64,000 bases of DNA from Arthrobacter sp042667405 (GCF_042667405.1 NZ_JBHVAL010000011.1:1-64000), one strand, 5' to 3'; counted from the first letter of the stretch, positions 29,235-38,487 are shown. Numbers and translations: made by a program. The notes: generated by a model from the letters alone, not told the origin.

Positions 29235-31204
29235 AAAGCCGGGAGCTCGCCCAACACCACGCCGTCCTGGGTTTCACTCCCCAAACGGCGGTACGTTGGC
29301 TCGCCCCGAAGTCGTTGGCCCGTACTGCCCTGAAGGTCATGGCCGCCACCGTGTTCGCCGATTTCGGTGATAAGCGCGAGTTGGAGGGCAGTTTCCCGGC
29401 GGATCCGCTGAGCCTGGACAAACTGCCAGCGCCTGGCCAACCGGCCCAGCCGGCGGTCATGGCGCGTGGTCTGCCGGCCCCCGCTGATCTTGAAACGGGC
29501 CCCCAAAAGCGCACTGATTTGTGGATCGACTTCACGGCGGACCTCGGGGACGGCTTCGATGCGAGCTACACGGTTGCTTCCTTGCTGGCGCAGGACGCGC
29601 TCAATGTCCACGGTCTTGACCTGCCCAGGGGCCACATCCTGGTGCTGGGTGGTGATGAGGTGTACCCCGTGGCATCCCCGGCCGCGTATGAGGACCGGAT
29701 GGTGGGGCCGTACCGGATGGCGCTGCCGGCGCGCGGGCCGCTCAAGGAAGCGCCGATCATGCTGGCCCTCCCCGGCAACCACGACTGGTATGACGGCCTG
29801 ACCTCGTTCATCCGGATCTTCACCCGGAACCGCAGTATCGGCAAGTGGCGGACCATCCAAACCCGCAGCTACTTCGCCCTGCGGCTCACGGGCGAAGCTC
29901 CCCGCCCGGACCGTCCCGGCACGCCCGGTTGGTGGCTGCTGGGCCTGGACAGCCAACTGGGCCAGTACATCGACGAACCCCAACTTGAGTACTTCTACCG
30001 GAATGTCACTTCGCAACTGCAACCGGGAGACGCGATCATCCTCTGCGTCGCCGCACCATTCTGGGTCAAAGGCCGCGCAGGCTTCCGACAGGTCGGCTTC
30101 TTTGAGCAGGACTACCTGCGCCGCCGCTTTGATCCGGAATCACAGTTGTTCGAAGCAACGGGGGCAAGCGTCCGGCTCTGGCTCACCGGCGATCTCCACC
30201 ACTACTCACGCTATGAAGATGACACTCCGGGCACAGACGCCAAGACCCAGCTCATCACGTGCGGACTCGGTGGAGCCTACTTGTCGGACGCCCACTGGTT
30301 GCCGAAGGAGCTCCACCTGCCCGCACCCGCAGGCGTGCCCGCATCAAACAGCGTCCAACAACCGGACAAGCAGCAGCCGCCGACCCGCCGTTTCACGCGA
30401 GCCCCCACCATCTATCCGGACCAGTCACACTCACAGCTCCTTGGACCGCGCCTGGCCAACCCCTTCTCCCCGTCCTGGCTACCAGTCCGCAATCCGGGCT
30501 TCGGACTCTCCATGGGCGTGGTGCACGTTGTTGCCGCCCTGACCGTCTGGACCGTGTTCAGCGCCTTCAGCGGCGCCTCCTTCATCGAGAGCCTCCGCGG
30601 GCTCAGGCACGGGAACACGCCTCTCCTTGTGGCTGCCTTGGTTGTCGCCCTGCCGGCGCTTTTGACAGTGACCACCCTTGCGGCACACGTCCTGCACGTG
30701 GCAACTGCCGGGATCACGGTCTTTGTCCGGGGAGCGCTCTGCCAGCTGTCGGCGCTCGCGGTGAGTGCCGCCGTCGTGATCCTGGTGCCATATCCGGGCA
30801 CGTGGCCGGATGTCGTAGTGGTACTGCTGGCGCTGGCTTTGGTGTACGCGGGCGGTTGGGCGCTGGGAAGCGAGGCGTTCGCCCTGTTCATCCTGGCTAC
30901 GCCCAGCGGCGAAGTGTCCACCTGGAAAATGTCCGGCCAGGCCATCGAGGACCATAAAGGCTTCCTCCGCCTCCACTTGGCCGCAGACGGCAGCCTGACC
31001 GTCTACCCCCTGGCGGTGGACACCATCTGCCGCGACTGGCGGCTGGAAATGAACGACGACGACGCGCGGCTGGTTCCCGAAACGGGCCTGCCTGCCGTGC
31101 GGCTGCTTGAACAACCCATCACCATCGCCCAGGCCGTCAGCAATGCACAGGCCGTCAGCAACGCACAAGCAGTCAGCAACGCACAGAAGGGAAGCTCACC
31201 ATGA
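29231..31204 (+). CDS. Metallophosphoesterase with C-terminal membrane segments
   Basis: A 657-residue calcineurin-like phosphoesterase. The metal-site blocks are WIDFTADLGDGFDASYTVASL (near residue 97), LVLGGDEVYPVAS (near 139), LPGNHDWYDGL (near 178), the SQLGQYID segment and WLTGDLHHYSRYE (near 317); the GNHD motif is intact. From about residue 420 it has several hydrophobic spans (GVVHVVAALTVWTVFSAF; PLLVAALVVALPALLTVTTLAAHVL; VVVVLLALALVYAGGWALG), so the catalytic domain is membrane-tethered. The C-terminus has three near-identical AQAVSN repeats. ATG 29231 overlaps the GMC stop (ATGA). It may hydrolyse a phosphoester in a lipid; no substrate can be assigned. Confidence 0.82.
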
Positions 31205-32274
31205 TCATCACCCGTGCCGAGCACCGGACCGAGGTGATTCCGTTCCGTGCCCGGGACAACACGCCGCTGAGCCTGGTCCACGTCACATCGCCGGTCGAAA
31301 CCACCAAAGGCCCAGTGCTGCTTGTCCATGGTTCCGGCGTCCGGGCTGAGCTCTTCCGGCCACCAGTACGGACCACGCTGGTCGATGTCCTCCTGGAAGA
31401 CGGCTGGGACGTGTGGATGCTCAATTGGCGGGCCTCCATCGACCTCGACCCCCTGTCCTGGACCCTCGCCGACGCCGCCGTGTACGACCATCCGGCCGCC
31501 GTCGAGCATGTCCTGAACGCAACTGGCGCGGAGACGATGAAGGCTGTGATCCACTGCCAGGGATCGACGTCCTTCACCATGGCCGCCGTCGCAGGGCTGC
31601 TGCCGGAGGTGGACACGATCGTCTCCAACGCCGTTTCGCTCCACCCGGTGGTGCCGGCCTTCTCACGCCTGAAGATCGACTACCTGACACCGGTGGTGAA
31701 AGTCTTCACCCCGTACCTCTCACCGGCTTGGGGGTACAAGTCGCAGGGCTACTTCACCCGGGCCATCCGCGGCCTGGTCAAAGCCACCCATCACGAATGC
31801 GAGAACACCGTTTGCAAGATGGTCAGTTTCACCTACGGCAGCGGCCGTCCCGCCCTCTGGTCGCACGAAAACCTCGACGACGCGACGCACCAGTGGCTCA
31901 GCGGCGAGTTCGCGGAGGTGCCGGTGACGTTCTTCGAAGAAATGGGCCGGAGCATCAAGGCCGGGCACATGGTGGCCGCGGGAAACCACCCCGAGCTCCC
32001 GGACAACCTCGTGGCGGAAGCTCCGCAAACGGACGCCCGGTTCGCTTTCATCGCCGGGCTGGAGAACCGGTGCTTCCTCCCCGACAGCCAACAACGCAGC
32101 TACGGATTTTTCCAGAAACACCGCCCCGGAAAAGACTCACTCCACCTCATCCCCGGTTATGGCCACCTTGATGTTTTCTTCGGCGACCACGCCTGGCAGG
32201 ACACGTTCCCCATCATCGTCCAGGAGCTGAACGGAACCCAACAGTCGGGCACACACCAGGAGCCAACGCCATGA
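31201..32274 (+). CDS. Alpha/beta hydrolase, esterase/lipase-like
   Basis: A 357-residue alpha/beta-hydrolase. Oxyanion segment LLVHGSGVRAELFRPP (near 40), the strand DVWMLNWRASIDLDP, the nucleophile elbow HCQGSTSFTMAA (Ser near residue 122) and a C-terminal GYGHLDVFFG supplying the catalytic His. The closest architecture I know is the alpha/beta-hydrolase domain that is fused to GMC oxidoreductases in some bacteria; here it is a separate gene one position away from the GMC gene. That supports a shared pathway. No signal peptide or lid region is obvious. Start ATG overlaps the previous stop (ATGA). Confidence 0.85.
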   Translation: MIITRAEHRTEVIPFRARDNTPLSLVHVTSPVETTKGPVLLVHGSGVRAELFRPPVRTTLVDVLLEDGWDVWMLNWRASIDLDPLSWTLADAAVYDHPAAVEHVLNATGAETMKAVIHCQGSTSFTMAAVAGLLPEVDTIVSNAVSLHPVVPAFSRLKIDYLTPVVKVFTPYLSPAWGYKSQGYFTRAIRGLVKATHHECENTVCKMVSFTYGSGRPALWSHENLDDATHQWLSGEFAEVPVTFFEEMGRSIKAGHMVAAGNHPELPDNLVAEAPQTDARFAFIAGLENRCFLPDSQQRSYGFFQKHRPGKDSLHLIPGYGHLDVFFGDHAWQDTFPIIVQELNGTQQSGTHQEPTP

Positions 32275-33242
32275 AAACCCTCACCCAGATGCTCACTCCC
32301 CTGCTCAAGCTCATGCCCTCGCCGGTTCCCCGCAGGCAGGAACAGCTCCGTGGCCAGCACGCCTTCGCCGATGGCATCAAGTACGTCATGCCGGTCAACT
32401 CCGACGATTCACCTGTGCTGATGGCGGCCTTCCCCATCAACAAACGCGCAGCCGCAGCGGTCCTGCCCGGCGCCGAACTGCGGCCGTTCAGTCTTGGCGG
32501 CAAGGGCCTGCTGGTGGTAACCGTGGTCAACTACAAGTCCACGGACATCGGCAAGTACATCGAATACTCGCTGGCCATCGCCATCACCCATGGCAGCAGA
32601 CCCGCGCCGCCCATCCTGCCTCTGCTGTTCCAGAAGACCTTCAAGCTTGGACAGTTTGTGGTGGACCTGCCCGTCAGCACGGAAATCTCCGTCAAAGGCG
32701 GCAAGGGGATTTGGGGCATGCCCAAACACCAGGCCAACCTGGACTTCGTGGTCACAGACTCCACCGTGTCTGCACAGTACGACCAGGACGGCCAGCTGGG
32801 GTGCTACATCGAGATCGAGCGCCCTGAGCCTTTGGGCCTGCCACTGAAACTGGCCGCATCCAACTACTGCGCCTTCCGCAACATGCTGTGGAAATCCGAC
32901 ATCTACTTCGAGGCCACAGGAGACATCGCACTCGGAGCACAAGCCAAGGCACGCCTCGTTCTCGGTGACGCGCCCGGCGTCGAGTCCTTGAAAAAACTGC
33001 AAGTGGAGAACAAACCGGTCTTCACCGCCTGGCTGCCGCAAGCGCACGGCGTCCTGGATGACCACTACGAAGCCTGGTTCCTCACTGCCCCCACCCAGCT
33101 GGAGGCAGTGGCACTTCCCGGCGGCGACATGCTGGACAGCGTGACGGACCTTGGGCAAGCGCAGGAGTGGCTGGCTCCTCCGGACCGGAGCCGGGTACCG
33201 GGGGCCGTTCCAAACCCGCAACCGGACGGGGAGAGAGCATGA
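32271..33242 (+). CDS. Acetoacetate-decarboxylase-family protein
   Basis: A 323-residue protein of the acetoacetate decarboxylase fold: GIKYVMPVNSDDSPVLMAAFPI near the start, then VVNYKSTDIGKYIEYSLAI, FVVDLPVSTEISVKGGKGIWGMPKH (near 145-153) and a beta-rich C-terminal half. In Clostridium the catalytic Lys lies in a PKK motif; here the matching spot reads PKH, so a Schiff-base Lys may remain but its partner Lys is missing. Many family members do not decarboxylate acetoacetate. The operon has no CoA-transferase, so acetone formation is unlikely. Overlaps its neighbours by ATGA on both sides. Confidence 0.78.
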   Translation: MKTLTQMLTPLLKLMPSPVPRRQEQLRGQHAFADGIKYVMPVNSDDSPVLMAAFPINKRAAAAVLPGAELRPFSLGGKGLLVVTVVNYKSTDIGKYIEYSLAIAITHGSRPAPPILPLLFQKTFKLGQFVVDLPVSTEISVKGGKGIWGMPKHQANLDFVVTDSTVSAQYDQDGQLGCYIEIERPEPLGLPLKLAASNYCAFRNMLWKSDIYFEATGDIALGAQAKARLVLGDAPGVESLKKLQVENKPVFTAWLPQAHGVLDDHYEAWFLTAPTQLEAVALPGGDMLDSVTDLGQAQEWLAPPDRSRVPGAVPNPQPDGERA

Positions 33243-33721
33243 ACTGGCTTCTCCTGCTCAACGCCCTCTATTTCCTCTTCGGTGCCACCATGTACGTCGG
33301 CACCATGTGGGTCCTCAAGTTCTTCCTCTACCCCACCTGGCATTCACTGGCCCGCGACAACGTGGACATGCACTTTGGCATCCCCACCCGGGCCGCCACC
33401 AAGTTCTTCACCATCGTGGTGCCCATCATGTTCATCTCCGGAGGCATCCTCGTGTGGTCCGAATGGGGCACCGTCCGGGTCATCTTCGCCATCATCTGCC
33501 TGGTGGGGATCATCACGCTCACCGTCGTGGGACAGGGACTCATCATCCCCATCAACGTGAGGATCCGGGGCGGCGACTTCGCCGACGACACCGAGCTCCG
33601 GTCCCTGCTCCAGCGGTGGATGCTGCTCAACGACATCCGCTTCTACGTCTCTACACTGACCTGGGCGTCGATGGTGTGGCTCCTTGTTGACCGCGGCCGC
33701 CTGCTGGAGTCCTTCACATGA
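33239..33721 (+). CDS. Small integral membrane protein, four predicted spans
   Basis: A 160-residue hydrophobic protein of no recognised family. Spans near residues 5-27 (LLLNALYFLFGATMYVGTMW), 60-78 (FFTIVVPIMFISGGILVW), 83-103 (VIFAIICLVGIITLTVVGQG) and 140-153. A polar loop (RIRGGDFADDTELRSLL) separates the last two. The short loops and lack of charged intramembrane residues suggest a membrane anchor or assembly subunit, not a channel. Fifth gene position shared by ATGA with the decarboxylase-like gene before it and the next membrane protein. Confidence 0.72.
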   Translation: MNWLLLLNALYFLFGATMYVGTMWVLKFFLYPTWHSLARDNVDMHFGIPTRAATKFFTIVVPIMFISGGILVWSEWGTVRVIFAIICLVGIITLTVVGQGLIIPINVRIRGGDFADDTELRSLLQRWMLLNDIRFYVSTLTWASMVWLLVDRGRLLESFT

Positions 33722-34131
33722 CTGATCCCCTCCGCGCGGTCCTCACAGCCATCGCCGGCATCACCGTCCTCAGCGGTGCGGCGCAAGTCCCCTTCGGAGG
33801 CCCCATCCTCCGCTTGTTGGGCGCAGAAGACACCGCCACCAGCCGCCAACTTTTCGGGACAGTCGGCATGTTCATGGTGATCGTGGGTGGACTGCTCCTC
33901 CACACCCTGCTCAGCGGCGCTCCCTCTGCCGTCGTCGTTCTCTGGTCCGGGCTCCAGAAAGCCGGAGCTTTCGGGGCGGTGGGCCTCGGGGTACTGAACG
34001 GAGTCTTCTCCCCTCTTGCGCTGGGGGTCGCCTTTTTTGACCTTGCGACGGCGGTACTCCTGTTCATCCATTGGCGCAGGATCCGCGTCCCCGCAGCTTC
34101 CAGGGGGCCGGCAGGACGGAAAACACCATGA
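33718..34131 (+). CDS. Small integral membrane protein
   Basis: A 137-residue hydrophobic protein, unrecognised. Three to four spans: AVLTAIAGITVLSGAAQVPF, LFGTVGMFMVIVGGLLLHTLL, VLWSGLQKAGAFGAVGLGVLNG and LALGVAFFDLATAVLLFIHW, then a basic C-terminus. The pattern resembles small DoxX/DUF-type membrane proteins, but no signature is certain. ATGA overlaps on both sides place it in the same translational unit as the patatin that follows. Confidence 0.7.
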   Translation: MTDPLRAVLTAIAGITVLSGAAQVPFGGPILRLLGAEDTATSRQLFGTVGMFMVIVGGLLLHTLLSGAPSAVVVLWSGLQKAGAFGAVGLGVLNGVFSPLALGVAFFDLATAVLLFIHWRRIRVPAASRGPAGRKTP

Positions 34132-35471
34132 AGCGCTCCCTGGTCCTGGCCGGCGGCGGAATGCGCGTCGCCTGGCAGGCAGGCGTGGTCAAAGCGCTCG
34201 CCGAGGAAGGAATTGAATTCCAGCACATCGACGGCACCTCCGGCGGCATCCTGACCGCTGGAATGATGCTCTCCGGGGTTTCCCCGGAGGAGATGTGCCG
34301 CCGCTGGTCCGACGTGGACGTCAAGGATTTCAGCTCTGCCCTGCCCTTTGCCGATTACGTCAAAGGGCCATGGTCCCTGCCCGCACTGGGTGACGCCGAC
34401 GGCATCCTCAGCAAGATCTTCCCCGCCCTCGGCATCAACGCGGAAACGATCCGTGCCCGCGCCACGGGACGGGGCGCCGTCGAAGGTTCCTTCAACGTAG
34501 TGGAGTTCACGTCGAAACAGTGCCACGCCATCGACGCCGCCCACATTGACGCTGGGCTGATGGCTGCCGGCATGTCGCTGCCCATTTTCCTTGAACCGCT
34601 CCGCCGTGACGGGAAGATCTGGACCGATGCCGTGTGGGTCCGGGACGCCAACGTTGGAGAGGCCTTGCGTCGCGGCGCCGGGGAAGTCTGGTTGATCTGG
34701 TGCATTGGCAATTCCCCGTATTGGGGGGACGGCCCGCTGGAGCAATACGTCCACATGATCGAGATGAGTGCCATGGGCGCCCTCCTGGCTGACTTTGACG
34801 CCGCGGCCGCGGCAGGGCGGGAGTTCGTGCTGCATGTGATCCGCCCTGAGCACCCCTTGCCGCTGGATCCCGAGTTCTATCTGGGGCGGATCGACGCCGC
34901 AACGTTGATCGGCATGGGGTATCGCGATGCCCGGGCGTATCTCGACGCCAGGGACCTGGGCGGTCTCGCGAAGGACGCACGCTGCACGGCGATGACCGAA
35001 CCCCTGCCGGGTGTCCGTTTCAACGACGTTCTGCACGGCGAGCTGGACGGCCAACCGCTGAGGTTCCGGGCCGCCGTCGTGATGCCCTCGCAACCCGGGG
35101 CCAGGCCACCGAAGCTGAGCGGCTACCTTGACCACCCACGGTTCGGCCGCACGTTCCTGGCCGACGGCCGGGTTGAAGTGATCGGCGACGACATCAGGTA
35201 CCGCGCCCGGGTCCGGCTGGACGGCCGGTGGCAGGACGTTGCCGTCACCCGGAGCCTTCACGACGACCCCGGCCCCGATGCCTGGCCGGACATCCGGAAT
35301 GCCAGGCTGGAGATGGGCGGGCACGTGGTGGAGCTCACCATGGACCTGGGTGATGTGGCGGCCCTGCTTGCTTCCGTGGAACCCGTCGGCGCCCATGGGG
35401 TGACTGAGCGCGCACAAGCCGTGGCCCGCTTCACCGTCAACGGATTCCGCGAGCTTTTACGGCGGTACTGA
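34128..35471 (+). CDS. Patatin-like phospholipase
   Basis: A 447-residue protein whose first ~220 residues are a patatin lipase domain. It has the oxyanion loop LAGGGMRVAWQAGV at residues 6-19, the nucleophile motif GTSGG (Ser near residue 38), and a later Asp (KIWTDAVWVRDA) where the catalytic dyad Asp is expected. It would remove acyl chains from membrane or storage lipid. The C-terminal ~180 residues (from PLPGVRFNDVLHGELDG) form a beta-rich segment resembling the C-terminal part of the operon's GMC protein in the RPPKLSGYLDHPRFG / GGHVVELTMDLGDV style, a weak impression only. Last gene of the run; no terminator is visible in the 160 bp after it. Confidence 0.83.
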   Translation: MKRSLVLAGGGMRVAWQAGVVKALAEEGIEFQHIDGTSGGILTAGMMLSGVSPEEMCRRWSDVDVKDFSSALPFADYVKGPWSLPALGDADGILSKIFPALGINAETIRARATGRGAVEGSFNVVEFTSKQCHAIDAAHIDAGLMAAGMSLPIFLEPLRRDGKIWTDAVWVRDANVGEALRRGAGEVWLIWCIGNSPYWGDGPLEQYVHMIEMSAMGALLADFDAAAAAGREFVLHVIRPEHPLPLDPEFYLGRIDAATLIGMGYRDARAYLDARDLGGLAKDARCTAMTEPLPGVRFNDVLHGELDGQPLRFRAAVVMPSQPGARPPKLSGYLDHPRFGRTFLADGRVEVIGDDIRYRARVRLDGRWQDVAVTRSLHDDPGPDAWPDIRNARLEMGGHVVELTMDLGDVAALLASVEPVGAHGVTERAQAVARFTVNGFRELLRRY

Positions 35472-35502
35472 GACCCTGCGCACAGGGATGTGACGCACGT
35501 TA

Positions 35503-35516
35503 TTACCGGCCGGTAA
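35503..35516. promoter_or_regulatory. 14-bp perfect palindrome, possible operator
   Basis: TTACCGGCCGGTAA lies 31 bp after the patatin stop and 29 bp before the GlnR-like box. The size and symmetry fit a TetR- or GntR-type operator, or the foot of a small hairpin. Purely positional evidence. Confidence 0.35.
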
Positions 35517-35544
35517 ACAGCAGGCTACGAACGCGCCCAAGATG

Positions 35545-35571
35545 GCAACAGCGGTGAAACACCCGCGAAAA
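35545..35571 (+). promoter_or_regulatory. GlnR-like binding box upstream of the orphan NirB-like flavoprotein
   Basis: GCAAC-n6-GAAAC-n6-GAAAA with exact 6-nt spacers, followed after 10 nt by TACGCT (35582-35587), a plausible -10. Position and phasing match the nirB promoter, where 10 nt also separate the last GAAAC from TAGGCT. The translation-start context is also alike (GCGAAAGG(G)CCCACC before the start codon). Confidence 0.5.
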
Positions 35572-35631
35572 ACCGGCCGCCTACGCTGATGATCAACAGC
35601 ACCAAACAGGTCATCAGCGAAAGGGCCCACC

Positions 35632-36498
35632 ATGTCCTCCACTTCCGTTCACATCGTCATCGCCGGAGCCGGCCCAGCAGCCCAGGCACTGGTACGGCGG
35701 CTGGCGGGCAGGACCGACAACCGTCAACAACCCTTCGCCGGGACCATCACCGTGCTCAGCAACCGCGACGACTGCCCGGACGCCCTCCTGGAACTGGCAG
35801 AACTGCCCCAGGTTTCCGTACGCTTCGGCCAGGCCGCAAGTTTCATAGACTCCGACGCCAAAGTGGTCACCACCGTGGACGGCATGGAGTTCACCTACGA
35901 CCAATTGGTCATCGCCACAGGTTCGGCCCCGGCCCTTCCTCCCGTAGAGGGCGCGGACGCGGTGTTGAGCTACTCCACCATTGACGACGCCGCCTCCATC
36001 GGTGAAGCCGTCAAGGATGTCACCCGTTCGGTCGGCCGCCGCCCCTTGGGAATCCTTGTCGGCAATGGTCCAGCAGCGGGCCAGGCCGAAGCGGTGCTGC
36101 GTGCACGGGGCGTCCGTCCCGTCCGGACCACCCTCCGCCCTGCGGCCGTGGTCGCCGCCGAGCCGGCGGGTTCCGGGCAAGCCCAGGCCGCCGCGGGCAT
36201 CGTCTTCGAGGACGGCAGCAGCATGAAGGGTGACCTCGTGGTGCTGGCCGAGGAACGCACCGCACGCAATGACCTGGCTGAAAGTGCCGGGCTCCAGATA
36301 GCGTTCGACGGCGGAATCGCCGTGGGGCGCGACCTCGCCACCTCGGTCCCTGGCATCTGGGCGATCGGCGATGCCGCGTCCTGCGACGGCCTGCGCCTGG
36401 GCCTGCTCTTGTCCGCTGAGTCCTCGGCGATGCTGTGCGCCTCGGGCATGCTCCTGGGTTCGGCGGGAAGAGGTCTCCAGACCCCGCTGGCTGCCTGA
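35632..36498 (+). CDS. Orphan NirB-like FAD/NAD-binding protein, shortened
   Basis: A 288-residue protein related to the FAD/NAD half of NirB and NasB. It keeps the first dinucleotide fold (VIAGAGPAAQALVRRL), YDQLVIATGSAPALPPV, a second fold in altered form (GILVGNGPAAGQAEAVL) and VPGIWAIGDAASCDGLRLG. The segment after the first strand that carries the YxRVxL motif in NirB is deleted, and the NADH-fold glycines are changed. There are no Fe-S or siroheme domains. It could be an electron-transfer accessory or a sensor; its promoter shares the nirB-type box, so a nitrogen-limitation role is plausible. Function not proven. Confidence 0.7.
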   Translation: MSSTSVHIVIAGAGPAAQALVRRLAGRTDNRQQPFAGTITVLSNRDDCPDALLELAELPQVSVRFGQAASFIDSDAKVVTTVDGMEFTYDQLVIATGSAPALPPVEGADAVLSYSTIDDAASIGEAVKDVTRSVGRRPLGILVGNGPAAGQAEAVLRARGVRPVRTTLRPAAVVAAEPAGSGQAQAAAGIVFEDGSSMKGDLVVLAEERTARNDLAESAGLQIAFDGGIAVGRDLATSVPGIWAIGDAASCDGLRLGLLLSAESSAMLCASGMLLGSAGRGLQTPLAA

Positions 36499-36503
36499 TT
36501 GCC

Positions 36504-36548
36504 GTCTGCCCTGGCCCGCCTGAGCACCCCGGGAAGGCCAGGGCAGAC
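36504..36548 (+). terminator. Hairpin after the NirB-like gene
   Basis: Perfect 13-bp stem GTCTGCCCTGGCC (36504-36516) / GGCCAGGGCAGAC (36536-36548) with 19-nt loop, starting 6 bp after the stop. Strong GC stem without a T-run; typical of high-GC actinobacterial terminators. Confidence 0.65.
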
Positions 36549-36635
36549 CCGCAGCCGTGTGGCAAGATGGTCCTTTGACGGGCAGTGACAACCCTGCGGC
36601 CACCGGGCCGGCCACGCCCTGCACGGAAGGATCCC

Positions 36636-37328
36636 ATGAGCAACGAAGCCGTCGCCCCTGCAAACATCGCCTCCTACATCGACCACACTCTTTTGAAGCC
36701 TGAGGCCAGCGAGGCGGACATCCTCAAGGTGTGCGCCGAGGCCGTTGAGTACAAGTTCAAGTCCGTTTGCGTGAACCCTGTGTGGGTCAAAACCGTCACC
36801 AAAGCCCTCCGGGGCTCGGGAGTGCTGACGTGTTCTGTAATCGGCTTTCCGCTGGGTGCAACGCCCACCGACGTCAAGACGTTCGAAGCCCGGGGTGCCG
36901 TGCTCGATGGCGCCAACGAAATCGACATGGTGATCAATATGGCCTCGGCCCGCGCCAACGACAAGGGCGCTTTGGTCGATGACATCCGCGCCGTGGCAGA
37001 AACCGTCCACGCCGGCGAAGCCATCCTGAAAGTCATCATTGAGACCTCCATGCTCAACGACGAACAAAAGGTCATCGCCTGCGAGGCAGCGGTTGAGGCC
37101 GGCGCCGACTTCGTCAAGACGTCCACCGGATTCAACGGCGGCGGCGCCACTGCGGAAGATGTTGCCTTGATGCGCAAGACCGTAGGCCCGAAGCTCGGCG
37201 TCAAAGCCTCCGGTGGCGTGCGCTCCCTGGCCGACGCACAGGCTATGATTGCTGCTGGTGCAACACGTATCGGAGCGAGTTCCGGAATTGCCATCGTCAA
37301 GGGTGAACAGGGTTCATCTGCCTACTGA
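36636..37328 (+). CDS. deoC: Deoxyribose-phosphate aldolase
   Basis: A 230-residue TIM-barrel class I aldolase that splits 2-deoxyribose-5-phosphate into acetaldehyde and glyceraldehyde-3-phosphate. Conserved segments: YIDHTLLKPEASEADI at the start, SVCVNPVWV (near 45), GFPLGATPTDVKTFEARGAV, DGANEIDMVINM (near 93), FVKTSTGFNGGGAT carrying the Schiff-base Lys (near 160) and VKASGGVRSLADAQAMIAAG with the second Lys (near 195). ATG 36636 with GGAAGGA is used, not the upstream in-frame ATG 36585. Ends the deoxynucleoside salvage route begun by punA. Confidence 0.95.
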   Translation: MSNEAVAPANIASYIDHTLLKPEASEADILKVCAEAVEYKFKSVCVNPVWVKTVTKALRGSGVLTCSVIGFPLGATPTDVKTFEARGAVLDGANEIDMVINMASARANDKGALVDDIRAVAETVHAGEAILKVIIETSMLNDEQKVIACEAAVEAGADFVKTSTGFNGGGATAEDVALMRKTVGPKLGVKASGGVRSLADAQAMIAAGATRIGASSGIAIVKGEQGSSAY

Positions 37329-37381
37329 GGCTTCCGCAACTGCCAGAGATTTTTGAGCCCTGCGGGGCCGAGGAGGAATGA

Positions 37382-37609
37382 ATGTCCAAGAACGCCACAA
37401 GTGCCCCCATTGAAAAAGAAAACAGTCTCGGCACGAGCATCGTCTTGTTCCTGGTCATGATTGTGCTCTTCCTGGGTGCCATCTACTCGCTCTCCTTCCT
37501 GACCCTTGACAACCCGTGGCCGATGGCCGTTTGCCTGGGCCTTTTCGCCCTGGCGTTCTGGATTCCCCAGACCGTCCTTGGCCGCTCTGACTCTGCCGGC
37601 GAAAACTAA
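37382..37609 (+). CDS. Small membrane protein with two spans
   Basis: A 75-residue protein with two hydrophobic helices (SIVLFLVMIVLFLGAIYSLSFL and PMAVCLGLFALAFWIPQTVL) joined by a short TLDNPW loop. The family is common among Micrococcaceae downstream of deoC but has no known function. GAGGAGG ribosome site 5 nt before ATG 37382; 53 bp after deoC, probably co-transcribed. The long palindrome copy 3 follows 11 bp after its stop. Confidence 0.75.
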   Translation: MSKNATSAPIEKENSLGTSIVLFLVMIVLFLGAIYSLSFLTLDNPWPMAVCLGLFALAFWIPQTVLGRSDSAGEN

Positions 37610-37620
37610 AAGCCTTTAAG

Positions 37621-37690
37621 CAACGCGGGGTCACTTACGGCCCATAATCCCCTCTGGGATGGGCCGTAAGTGACCCCGCGTTGCTGTTTT
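37621..37690. repeat. Long palindromic repeat, copy 3 (perfect 25-bp arms), terminator-like
   Basis: Left arm 37621-37645 (CAACGCGGGGTCACTTACGG then CCCAT) and right arm 37659-37683 are exact reverse complements with a 13-nt loop; TGTTTTAA follows. Compared with copy 1 it has ACGG for ATGG in both arms, a compensated change that keeps the pairing. It sits between converging genes (deoC unit and the membrane hydrolase). Confidence 0.85.
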
Positions 37691-38483
37691 AAAGTGCGAG
37701 CGCCGCCAGGAATGCGGGCCAATGCAGTTGGGCCAGCGACCAAGCCGCCGCTCCCATCCCCACCATCGCGTAGCCACTGACGGGAATCAGCACCAGCCAT
37801 TCGCGTCGGGAGCCAGCACGTCCCAGCAGTGGCAGGGAAAAGGCCCCGTTCGCCCGCCAGATTCCGCTCACCAGCGACTTCCGCAGGAACTTGGGCGGCT
37901 TGATGACGATAGGCCACAGTAGGGGCACGCCACCGACCGTGATCATGTCCCCCACGATATGAACCACCACGCCCGTGAGCATGGACAACGGGAGCCAGCC
38001 CCACTGATCAGGGGCAAACCAAGTCACCAGGCCTGCCATGACCAGGGCAAAGAGCCAGTTGGTGATCCACCCCGACTTTGGGAACAGATTCAGCGCCTTG
38101 GCAGCCAGGTTGATCATGAACATGCACAGCAGCCCCGCGCCGATGGAAAGCTTGCCCACCGGGGTCATCATCTGGAACTGCGCGGCCATCGCGGCAAGCA
38201 CCACGAACGCCGAGGCCCCCAACAATGAGTGAGTACCCTGCCGGTGCCCACCGCTGGCCTTTTCGATCCCCACGGCGATCACGTTGGACAGGGGCGGCAG
38301 CGAGTTCGCGATGGTGCTGTGCCGGTGGTCCCAGTCGCACACGAGCGCAGTTCCCGCCGTCGCCATGGCTCCGATCAGGATTCCAGTGGAATCCAAGGGG
38401 TACCAGCCCAAGGCATACGGGCCGGTCGAGGCAATAGCTATCCACGCCGCGGCTCCCGACGCGGCGTGGTGTCCTCCCATCAT
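37689..38483 (-). CDS. Membrane-bound metal-dependent hydrolase (YdjM/LexA-binding-associated family)
   Basis: A 264-residue membrane protein of the YdjM-like (DUF457) family. Conserved polar positions: MMGGHHAASGAAAW at the N-terminus, ALVCDWDHRHSTIANSLPPL (near 48-67) and GGHRQGTHSLLGASAFVV (near 78), probably metal ligands; about six hydrophobic spans follow, with TGVVVHIVGDMITVGGVPLLWP near 190. The actual reaction in this family is unclear. It starts 4 bp after the mfd stop and is likely translated from the mfd transcript, which is interesting given a DNA-damage link for both, though not proof. Confidence 0.82.
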   Translation of the reverse strand: MMGGHHAASGAAAWIAIASTGPYALGWYPLDSTGILIGAMATAGTALVCDWDHRHSTIANSLPPLSNVIAVGIEKASGGHRQGTHSLLGASAFVVLAAMAAQFQMMTPVGKLSIGAGLLCMFMINLAAKALNLFPKSGWITNWLFALVMAGLVTWFAPDQWGWLPLSMLTGVVVHIVGDMITVGGVPLLWPIVIKPPKFLRKSLVSGIWRANGAFSLPLLGRAGSRREWLVLIPVSGYAMVGMGAAAWSLAQLHWPAFLAALAL

Positions 38484-38487
38484 TCGC

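Noticed and set aside
33714..35417. 567-residue minus-strand ORF
   Set aside because: Antisense to the membrane protein and patatin genes; those have coupled starts and known motifs.
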